Shown piece by piece: positions 44,701-56,700 of a stretch of 64,000 nt of DNA (its first letter is position 1; each line of letters opens with the position of its first letter). The translations under genes were made by a program, and so were the position numbers. The stretch comes from Pisaster brevispinus. Its lineage: Eukaryota > Echinodermata > Asteroidea > Forcipulatida > Asteriidae. Location: the NCBI GenBank assembly GCA_023634235.1, contig JAMKCF010000008.1:14991627-15055626 (forward strand), written 5' to 3'. The notes beneath the pieces were generated by a model that made no database searches, was not told the DNA's origin, and saw only the letters and a program-made list of their open reading frames with translations.

Positions 44701-47700
44701 TTGCTTGCGCTATTTGTTAAGTCAGATTCCCTGTGTGTTAATATTGTGTAGCGCATTATAAATGCATTTTGAATCCCACAACAGTGGGTAGAAAGTAGTC
44801 GCTTGTGATTCCGGTGCAAGGGATCCGAGGTCCTGCTTATCAGTGTGAACATCATGCTGATAATTCTTGAATGAAATTGATACCAGCCTGAATTCTACAA
44901 ACAAAAATGGTATAAACCAGTTACCCTTATTCCTGTAGGTGGCTGTAAAGAGAAAAGTGGATCAAAGGTCCACCATGTTAATAAAGGGAAGGTATACTTT
45001 GGTAATTACTCCAAAAATCAATGACAATAAAAACTTACTTTAAAAGTAAAGAGCACAGTCCCCCTTTGAAGTAATGTAGTTTTAGTGAAAGAGGTAATTT
45101 TTCACCCCAAAATTTGAATCTGATTAAACCTTCAGGCATAAGCCTTTTTCAAGCATTTGAAAGCACACAATTCTATTTAACAAGGGTTGGGTTTTTTTTC
45201 TTTCATTATTTTCTTGGAACTTTGATCCAAAATGTTCACAGGTTTACTATTTTATGCATATGTTTGGATGTATACCAAATGTGAGGATGATGATCATTGG
45301 CAATTACCAAAAATTATACCCTGCCTTCTGCGCAAGCCATTGCTAGCTGTGAAAAATGAAGAATGCTAAGTAATATTAAGTATGCTTGCTTACAAGTAAA
45401 AGGTTCTTGCTACATTGTGAAGTATGCTTACATTAAACATGGATTTTAGAACAAGGCCGCATTTCATGGCTCTGCTTACGGCAAAGTTCTGTTTTTGTAG
45501 TGTTAGCACCAAAATTCTGCTGCAGCTATTGCCAGCTGTGAGATGAAGAATGCTTAGTAATATGAAGTATGCTTGCTAACAGGCAAACAGTTCTTGCTAC
45601 TGTGTGAAGTATGCTAATACTTTCCCTGATTTTGCAAAAATCTCCCTGAAAATAAACCAATCTTTCCATATTCTGAAATTTGAAAATCTCCCTGATTAGG
45701 CTATGGAAGCTTTTTCTCATTTATGTTGAATGTAATTCTGAATATCTCTCTGATTGTTGGCCAAAATATCCCTGATTGCAAGATGCAAATTGTTAGCAGC
45801 TCTGATTTAGCAGAGCCAGTGAAGACACTGTACAATCCTCACCCAAATTGAACTCATTAACTGCAAATTGAACTTATTCAGTGCATCAAATTATCACCCT
45901 CGACATGACTCAAAGCAGTCGATGACAAGGCTGGCGAGGGCGTGTTCACCGCTCTGAGTGTACGTTGTCTTTTCGCAGAGCCCATTATTCATTCACTTGT
46001 TTAAAAAACTAGGCCAGGAGTAGCAGCCCACTTCAAATTGTTTATGGAAAGCGTGGAAAGATATCATCATAAACTGAGTGTTTGTTCGTAAAAATAAACG
46101 CTAACTCCCTGCTAGAAATCCCCCCGTAAACCTTCCTCTTGTCCATAAACTGTTTTCCTCGGTTCCCTCTTGTTTTGGCAGACAGGCTTGCCAGCGGGAC
46201 ATAACACCCAGGGGAATTCAGATTCAAGATTAAGCTGAAAGAATAATTATCGACCTTTTATGATTTGTTTTTTACCTGTCAGCTTTCTTCCTTCTATCTT
46301 CGAGGCAAAGGAATGACAACATACAGTCAGGAGTATCTGCTGTGGCATTATTTTGGAAAGGTAAAAAAAAAACCACTCTGCACAGAGCAAATGTAGAAAA
46401 TAATCAATACATAAATGAATTAAAACAAAATGGGCTTAAAATGTTTCTCTCTAGAAATTGATTGATCTTCTTGACATTTCCTCTAATGCATGTCTTGTCC
46501 AGTAATTCTTATACCTAAGTATTACTTACATTTTAAGCCACGTGGCTGGATCTTCAAGAACGTCTGCACCTGGCCACATGTCTTGCAGCTCAAATTTGTT
46601 CGCTGGACCAGAAATGTTGTAAGACCAAATATATTTTCTGTCCTGTGTACTTTTTTTGTCCCTTGACGATTTTTGTTGGCGTGAGGTTTAGACTTTAAGC
46701 ATGTTAGAGTAAATCTTAAAAAGTACTTTGGGGAAAGCGCTTATCCATTGAACTTGTTCGGTTTAGAGATTACTGGCAAATTGCTACAATTGCTGTACTT
46801 AGGCCAGTGGTCCAGTGGGTATTTCAAGCACTGTATACAGGTATATATTTTTTCTCTCAGGTTGTCTTTCCTTAACCAAGATCAATGCCATTTCCCTTGT
46901 TTTTGATGCTGATTTATGACTGCATGTACATGTAGGTTTTGTCTTTATCTTTTAAAAGTAATTGATATTTACAAGCACTATATATATAGTTTTGTTGCTC
47001 TTCTCTGTCTTTCTTTAACTATAAAAATGCCGTTTTCATTCATTTTGATGCTGATTTACAACTACATAATTTTTACAATTTCATGGAAATTTCAGGCATC
47101 GTATATTTAACATGTACATGTACATATTTTTTTAACTCAGGTTGTCTTTCTTCAATATGATCAATGCCAGTTTCCTTATTTTTGTACAGGTCTTGTTTGT
47201 GCCTTTTACATTGTGTAAATATCATGGAAATGACAGGCACTGTTTTGATATATATATATTTTTACTATCCAGGTCATGCAGGTTGTCTTTCTTTAATTAC
47301 GACCAATGCCATTTTCATTATTTTTGATGCTGATTTATAACTACTTGTACATATAGGTCTTGTTTGTGTCTTTTAAATTTCATCGATAATACAAGCACTG
47401 TATATTATATTCTCTCCATGTGGTGTCCATGTCATCTTTCTTTCTGACCAGTGCTGTTTTCATTATTTCTGATGTTGATTTACACCTACATGTAGGTCTT
47501 GAATTTGTAGGTCTTGAATTTGTGATTGAAATTGCTAGATTGTGTTTTTCCTTTCAATCTGTACATTAATTTTCATTGCAGTGGTTGTTTGACACCTTTT
47601 ATGTCCATTGTTTTCACATTTGACCCAATTGGCATTTTCTTAGCTTGAAACCTGTTATTTTCGAAACACATTTCAGCATGTTTGCAGCTGAATGTTTGAG

Positions 47701-50700
47701 CTGCTCATATTCTATTATTTTTGTATATTTTGATTTCGTATTGAACCCCCTTGAGTGTTTTCAATGGTATTTTGATAATTTGTTGTTGTTTACTTACATG
47801 TAATTTATTTTGTATACATATGTACTTTTCTTAAACTTTCAATGCAGGGCTCAACAAGACAGTAATTCCATAACTGAGGAGGCTACCCATGTGCCTGCTT
47901 AAATAAAAAAGCAAACTAGACATTATCTTTATTTGTTTATTTATTTAATATGTTTAATTTGTATTTATGTATTATTATTATTATTATTATTGTTATTGTT
48001 ATTGTTGTTGTTGTTGTTGTTTTTTTTTGGGGGGGGGAAGGGCAAAGAAATTTACATGTAGAATTAATTACAATGTATACTATTTAATGTAATGAATCAT
48101 ACATTTTTTGCCTTACAGAGCTGTCAGTCTTGGTAGTACGAATTTGTTACCATTGTAAGCATGCTCTGCCTAACTGTAGCACTCACAAACAGGAAACACC
48201 TGAACACTGCAGACTCTGACTGCACAGGCCTTTCCTTCTATTCCTTAGGATTAGGTTACAAAGAGCATGCATAGTGGTTAGAATTCAAGTATTGTTATGT
48301 AGGATTGTATGCAGTCACTTTGGACATAATCAATGTTTAGAGCTTGTATTCTTAGATCTAATTTGGAGGGGGGAGCAGAGGGGGAAGTCGAGGGTTCTGA
48401 ATAATACAAACAAAATTACATGAATAAAAACATAATTAGTTGTATTTCAAGCCGTTTTTGTGTCATGATTCTTAACAGAAAACCATGGAGAGTAACCACG
48501 ATCTTGTGACTGTCTTCAGAGAAAACTTGGCCAGGAGTGTCAACCCGTTCAACCTGTCTCTATTTATAGATGCTTACATCAGGTACAGTATGATGCCCTC
48601 ATTCTGAGGATGAAAAGGCTGGCCTGCAGGCTTGCAGGATTTGCCCTGATTTCATTATTTTTGTTCAGAGATCTCACTTTTTGTTTAAAGTCATAAACTG
48701 GCATGTCATGGCTAGGCGGTCTAGAGCATCGAACTCAAGTTCTTGTAGATAAGTCATAGAGGTATATGTACGGGTTTGAATCCTGGTCATGACCCATTTC
48801 TCTATGATCAAATTGCTTAACTAGAATTGCTTCTCTTCACCCAGGAGTACATGGTTACATGTACCTGTGAGGGCAGATATGGTTCTTTTGACAGATTGAT
48901 TTCATTCGATGCTGTACTTACTTAGCAGCCCAAGCTGTCCCAATGACTGGGGGGGGGTTTGCCATGACCTAAGGGATCAGTTTATGGGAAGTGTGCTCGC
49001 ATCCAGAGCCTCGGTGTTGTAGTTTAGGGAAGTCTGATTCCAAGATCAAGACCCAAAAGGTTTGAGAAAGAGTTTTGTGTCTTTCAAAATCTCAAATCAG
49101 GAACCTTCTATGATGAGATATTATATGTCAATTGAAAGGAAATTGTTGGAAATCTTTGACAAAAGAATGCACCTGATATTTGATTGTTTCTATTCTTCTA
49201 CAGACGGACAGATCTAAAGATAAAGCGTGAGCTGGATCCAATCAAGAAAAAAGAAACCAGAACACTCAGTGGAAACATCATGTTGATTGGTGGCAATAAC
49301 TCTCCTCATGTCAATGATACAGTAGGTCACACTCTTGTTACAATAGTAACGTGGGAATAACTTGAGTCACAAACACTGGAAGGCAATATGTTGTTTGGTG
49401 GCAGTAACTCCCCTCATGTCAATGATACAGTAGGTCACACTCTTGTTAGGTATAACTTGAGTCACAAACACTGGAAGGCAACATCATGTTGATTGGTGGC
49501 AATAACTCCCCTCATGTCAACGATACAGTAGGTCACACTCTTGCTACAATAGTAACGTAGGTATAACTTGAGTCACAAACACTGGAAGGCAATATGTTGT
49601 TTGGTGGCAGTAACTCCCCTCATGTCAATGATACAGTAGGTCACACTCTTGTTAGTCATAACTTGAGTCACAAACACTGGAAGGCAACATCATGTTGATT
49701 GGTGGCAGTAACTCCCCTCATGTCAATGATACAGTAGGTCACACTCTTGCTACAATAGTAACGTAGGTATAACTTGAGTCACAAACACTGGAAGGCAATA
49801 TGTTGTTTGGTGGCAGTAACTCCCCTCATGTCAATGATACAGTAGGTCACACTCTTGTTAGTCATAACTTGAGTCACAAACACTGGAAGGCAACATCATG
49901 TTGATTGGTGGCAGTAACTCCCCTCATGTCAATGATACAGTAGGTCACACTCTTGCTACAATAGTAACGTAGGTATAACTTGAGTCACAAACACTGGAAG
50001 GCAATATGTTGTTTGGTGGCAGTAACTCCCCTCATGTCAATGATACAGTAGGTCACACTCTTGTTAGTCATAACTTGAGTCACAAACACTGGAAGGCAAC
50101 ATCATGTTGATTGGTGGCAGTAACTCCCCTCATGTCAGTGATACAGTCTGACAGTAGGTCACACTCTTGTTACAATAGTAGCATAGGTATAACTTGAGTC
50201 ACAAACACTGGAAGGCAACATCATGTTGATTGGTGGCAGTAACTCCCCTCATGTCAGTGATACAGTAGGTCACACTCTTGTTACAATAGTAGCATAGGTA
50301 TAACTTGAGTCACAAACACTGGAAGGCAACATCATGTTGATTGGTGGAAGTAACTCCCTTCATGTCAATGATGCAGTAGGTCACACTCTTGTAACAATAG
50401 TAACATAATGTAGATGACTTGAGTCACAAACACTGGAAGGCAACATCATGTTGATTGGTGGAAGTAACTCCCTTCATGTCAATGATGCAGTAGGTCACAC
50501 TCTTGTAACAATAGTAACATAATGTAGATGACTTGAGTCACAAACACTGGAAGGCAACATCATTTTGATTGGTGGCAGTAACTCCCCTCATATCAATTAC
50601 AATAATAATAATGAGGAATTTATAAAGTGCAAACAGTTGCAGATTGGCTCCGCCTCAAGGCGCTGGATGTAAACAAAGGATTGTACATCTTAAAATAAAA

Positions 50701-53700
50701 TTACAAACAAAGAAAATTAATTAAATGATTACAAAAATTACATCTGGACCAGCCAACAGTAACCTTAAAAAAAAAGATACAAAAAAGGAATGAGTTAAAA
50801 ATAGTTTGATACAGGTTTTTTCTTTTTAATAAATGGAAGCTCCTTGATTTTCTTTGCAGGTTGAGATGAATGGCAGACTGGACCCAGAAAACTCTACCTG
50901 GATTAAGATTTCCGATTGCGGCGGGATGATCCTGGAGGAGCAACCAGCCAAGCTGTGTGAATCCTTCCGCCTCTTCATGCAAGGCCTTGGATATGGTGAG
51001 TGTTGAGTAATCAATGTGACGATGAGTGGAATGTGTGCATGCTCGATACCTCTAGAGGGCGCTGTTCATAAATGATGCCAGAGAATAGAAACTCCCGGCA
51101 GTAGGTCTCGGGCCAAAAATTAGGAAGAAAAAAAAACCTGGCATTGTTTTGCGATGTACATTAGCTTGTACCAAAGATGTTTGTAGATAAATCTGTCAAG
51201 CTAAAGTTTCTGCTCAGCAGCGATGTTGGAATGAACTTTGTTTTGTCTTACCGAGACTTGGTATGGCATGTAGCTAATTTGATGTAAGTATGCATCATTG
51301 CAGAGTTGAAGTACTCAGAGTTGGTACTTGAAATAAAATAATAAACAAAATTAATAATAATATAAATAATTTGAAAAACAATTTTGCCATTTCACTCACA
51401 TCACAGAATGCTGTACAATGATAAAATCCACTAGTTGTTAAATACAGACAGAAGCAGTCATAAAACAAACAAACAAGTAGTTACAAATTAACAATTAACG
51501 TTTAAGTGACAATACAGTGATGCTTGAAAAAGTGGGTTTTCAAGTTTTAAAAATTCTAAGGTATTGACAGATCTGATTGCTGTCGTTAGCCTATTTCACA
51601 AGTGAGGCATATGTTGTGAATGATTGATTGCCATAGTATTTTTTTGCCAAGTGGCTGCTTTAAACATACCACACAAGAGGTCACCAAGTGCAGAGTGCAT
51701 GTATATTGAGTACAGTTTTTAACGACTCTTGTACTTTTACTCGGTTAGCAAAGAACTCAGAATCAAAGTCTCGTACTCGTTATCCGACTTAAAATGTACG
51801 CGAAATCGAAGTTACTTGTACGCGGTTAGCAAAGAACTCCGACTTAAAGTCTCAGACACGTTACTTGTCTTAAAATGTACCCACACTCCAAGTCACTTGT
51901 ACGCGGTTAGCAAAGAACTGCGATTTAAAGTTTTGTACCGTTACTCGTCTTAAAATGTACCTGAACTCGAAGTCACTTGTACGCGGTTAGCAAAGAACTC
52001 CGACTTAAAGTCTTGTACTCGTTACTCATCTTAAAATGTACCTGAACTCGAAGTCACTTGTACGCGGTTAGCAAAGAACTCGGACTTAAAGCCTTGTACT
52101 CGTTACTCATCTTAAAATGTACGCGGACGCTAAGTCATGTACATGTACTCATTACCCAACTTAAAATGTATTGTGAACCAAAAGCTTGCAAAGCTGTGTT
52201 TGTTACCAACAAATACTCTCCTGAATGAAAGGCTATCCTAACTTAGTGGCTGGTAACCAACAACTGAAGCATAATGAACAGCGCCCTCTATTGCCTCTAC
52301 TTTGGTCAATGACATTTGTGTTTACTGGTCTGTGCAATGTGTGCATGGTTGTTTGACTGCATGATGTGGTGTTTGTGAAAGTAGATACAGGGTTGAAACA
52401 GAGTCTTAACTTTTTAACGAGAACCCAACATCCCAAGCGTGAACCTAAGTGTGAATTTTCAAAAAGACAACTTCCAACATGGCGCATGCGGATATTGAAA
52501 AGCTCATGACTTTATGGTACGATTTAGAAATGAGCAGAGACTGTTTGTAAACACAACATTAAGTGTACATATGTATTAACATTGATGTAGAACTATAACA
52601 GTATTTGACAAAGGTTGAATTTCCCTTTGTCAAGTATCTATCAAGAGGTAGCTGCTGTCCGTTGTTGCAGATGCGTAGCATGACTCTATATTATGGATCT
52701 TTTATTTGTACTGGGCCCAATATCAGTGTTCTGGTCATTGTGTGTTTCTAAGGGTCGCCAGTTTTGCTTACAGGGTACCTATGAAGTTTGGCCGTGTATT
52801 TACATACATAACTCATAGCTACAAGAACAAAGCTCTTTGTCTTTTTGTTCCGTTTTCTTCAAATTATCCTGTGCCATTAATTGAAGCTGCTGATCCTTTC
52901 TTGAGTCACACAGTGTGATGTCGGAAGATTTGGCTAGATACATACAGGAAATGCTTAGTGTAAGTCTTTGGGGATTGTCCTACAGGCAATCTCTCCTTGT
53001 CCAACAAGTGAGGGATTATATCCCTTTGCATCCCCCATGCTGGGATTTCTTCCCTTGACACCAAGTACCGCAGAAACACCAAGTACCGCAGAGACATCTC
53101 GTCTTGCTGCCGCATCAAACTCTGTCAACATTCCCACCTTCATATCGTAACTCTCGTTTTGTGTTGTGCAATCTCGAACATGGTTTGAACAATGGTGGTG
53201 TTGTGCTGTGTGTAGCTGGCCTTTTAGTAACTGTTGTAGTGTAGATTTGATAGTTTCTTCTGTACTGTACTGTGTCATGTTTCCTGCTGATTTTCACTCT
53301 ATCATTACACCTATTACTTGTAGAATCTTGATTTTGACATTTCACTCTTTCTGCATCCTTTTTCTATCATTCTTAATTTGGATTAGCTGATGGTGAGTCT
53401 TGTTTTCCATGTTAAAGCAACATGATGCCTGGCATGCTACATGTATTTCACGTGCCCCTTGATTTGGAAAGTGATGGTTCATTGTTGATTAGTTAAACTT
53501 TTGTTTGTGTAGTCCAATTTGTTCCCTCGTAGTTTCAACCCTTCTCTCCATGGAGCGTCATTTGTCAGTCCATTTTTTTTTATTTAGCTACTGGCCGTTT
53601 TACCGTGATTGCATTTGTGAACCTGGGCCCCAACTCCAGAGAGCTGCTGAAGCACAAAATAAAGCAGAGCAGAAATCAGTTGTGCTTACCCAAAACAGGT

Positions 53701-56700
53701 TACCAGCCAAAATACCACACCATGTGTATCATATTTGATTGGTTTCCTGCTAATTTTTGCTCAGCACTATTTTCTGCTTAAGAAGCTCTGTGAAATTGTC
53801 TCCTGTACTTTTTGGACAAGTATTACCAGATGTTGATGTTAGGAGCTGAAAGAAAGTTACATAAACAAGACGGCGAGTACTGTAAAGGTGTATCGAAATT
53901 GTGTACAGGCTAAGCGTCTTGCTTACTGGAGGAGGAGGGGTAGAGGGGTTGTTTAGCAAATGACAAAAACAGAGTGTGTCATGATTGTAGCGTAACATGT
54001 TGCCCGTATTCGTGTGCAGCATTTCAAGAAAGGTTGTGAGTTGTGAAGGTCGTGCTATTTTTACAATTAGCGAGGGATGTTCAGGAGTCCATTACCAGCT
54101 TTGAGTGTTTTTGTTGTTTTTTGGACTGTAGTTTGTTTCTCTATAGTTTTGAAAGTTAAAGACACAATACACATTGTACATTTGTAAATGTTTTTCTTTC
54201 CCCATAAGAACTGATGCTGTTATGATAGCTTGAGTAACCGTACTTGTACATCATGTTACAAGGTACACTTTTGTACATGTACAGTGTACATAGCATGTGA
54301 TTGTGGGTGTGGACCAAAAGTGAGTGTGACCCACTCTCTGACAGCATATTTTGCTAAGGTAAACTGTAAAGGCAAATGATGATTCATAGAATAAGTGCAG
54401 TTGGTGGTACTTTTAATAAACATCATAGAATTTAAATAGATAGGTCTAAGGTGCGAATTTGATGCACTCAAGTTTTTTTAGGAAAGGATCCACAGGATAT
54501 CCCTTAGAGGAAGCCAAATTGTTTAAAATGTGAGGTTTTTATCATCTCTATTCTCTTTTTGACATCCTTTTGGCATCTCTTGTGTTAAATATTTAGAGTG
54601 TTTAATGAGAACATCAATATTTAAAATGCTAGTGAGTCAAAATGAATCACCGGAATTGTGTCTTATTAAGAGTTACACGTAATATAGAAAGTCCTGGATG
54701 CAAGGATTTCACCTCTAAGCTTGTCTAAATTACTCTGATGCTATTGCCTTCTGGATGACTTTTGTCAACCAGCTAGTTTGATTTGAATATACGAATGGGA
54801 TACTCAATGCATGTGTGCTTTGCTTGCTTTGCAATCAGTTTGACATAAGTCTTGGCTTGGTACCCAACTTCCCCCCCCCCCCTGCCGCCCTGTCTTCATA
54901 ACCCTAAATTCAGCCAAAGAGATCCAGTACCAACTTTGTATGAATGTACATCACATACATGTTAATGTTGCGTGTTGTAAGAAATTGAACCTATTAATCG
55001 TGGCGATGATTTCTAAATGATTCTACAAAATGTGGAATCAGAATCTATGTTTTTTGAATCGGTCATCAGATTCCCTGCGTTAGTCTTGATGCTTGTTTGA
55101 AAGTGAAGCCAGCCCAAGAGACAAACGCATAACCGAAATGAGGCAAGATTGGAAAAAGTCTGGTCCCTGCTTGGTTCATATTGTCCAGTCATGTCAGTAC
55201 ATACAGATAACAAGACAAAGATCTACTTGTTTGTATACAAGTACATTACATAATATGCATGAAAAAGCTTGGCAATTGAGTTAGAAATGGCAGTTTGGTT
55301 TCTGAATTAAATTTAAAAGCATGGGACAGCATTGGTATACTTGAAGACAAGACATTGTCATTTTGGTAGAGGTGCACTCAATCTAACTTTTGTCCAATAA
55401 GCAATTTGCCAATTAAATTTAAATAACATCTGGTATTACTATACCTCATACATATTCATGATAAAGAGTCGAAATTCTCACTGGTCCATTCACCATCACG
55501 CGCCAGATGCTATTTTTGGTGTTTACCAAGCGCGCGCCAGTATTCATGCACAGGTTAAATACTCACAGGTAGTAGACTTGCCCCACGCACAGGGTAAACA
55601 TGCATATGTAGTAGACTGTCACTTGTGTAACAGTCTGCTACGCATGTACTTTTCGAACTAATCGTTGAACTGTCGCTCGCATGTGCACTTACTGGTGTGA
55701 TACATTACACACACTCGAACATCGCTTACTACATACACATGAAAAGATGGTAGCACATGTAAATATCGGACTTTCCTGAGCTCAATGATTCAGAATTGGA
55801 GAGGATTATGAGGTATAGTAAAACAAATATAACATGGTTGATATAAGCTCCACTCGGTACTGGAAGTACTTGACAAACTAGACTTCCTGTACCTCGGGGA
55901 GCTAATTTTGACTGTCCACCAGAAATAAACCATATTACAGATACAGTGTCTGGAAAAGCAAAACATGAACCGCCCAATTGATCAGCGAAAAAAACATCCA
56001 CTTAAAAACATCGACTTAAAAACATTGGACAGAATGTATTCACATTGGTATACAAATAATGATTGACTGAGTGCAATGGTGAGAATATTGTCATGAGGCA
56101 AAAGCGGCACATTCCATCTTTCAATTATTTAAAGTTTTGCAAAACATTTATTACTTGTTTTATATAACGTCCAAGTACATTTAGATCTTCGTCATTTGAT
56201 TGGAGGATAACACTGTACGAATGTAACAAAATGTACAAGATTGTGTTCTGGCATCCATTACAAGAGCATTTGTTCTGCTGTGTATAATGCATGTTGTGGT
56301 CTAGAGTGATGATGGATGTGTTTTGGTGGTTGCAATCAAAAACTGTTTCGGTCATTAACCAATGATCAATTCAACCAAAACAGTTATTGCTTACGACCAC
56401 CAAATTGCATCCATCATGTCCATGGTAAAAAGGATGGAATGAAAACGCATGGAGAATAGAAGCGCAATGCGGAGTTCGTGGCTGGCATACAATATAGGTC
56501 ATGTGATGGTTTGATTAATGGATGCTGCGTGACCTACAGTCCTCCAATCAAATGACAAGGATCTACTTGGGTGGTATATAAAACTTTTCTAATAAATATT
56601 TTGGATGACTAGAAGCTATCCTCGTATCACGGTATTACTAATACCTCTTTGATTTCAGTGTTGAAATTACGAGTGATGAGGCCAGCACCCGGAGTGGAAC

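Noticed and set aside
49380..50597. CRISPR-like or protein-coding tandem array
   Set aside because: Units are copies of the NDRG exon 9/intron junction; there are no unique spacers and the reading frame is not kept across units (95 and 111 bp alternate, stops present).
51729..51953. 74-codon repeat protein
   Set aside because: An 81-bp minisatellite with length divisible by three; no start context, splice support or domain.
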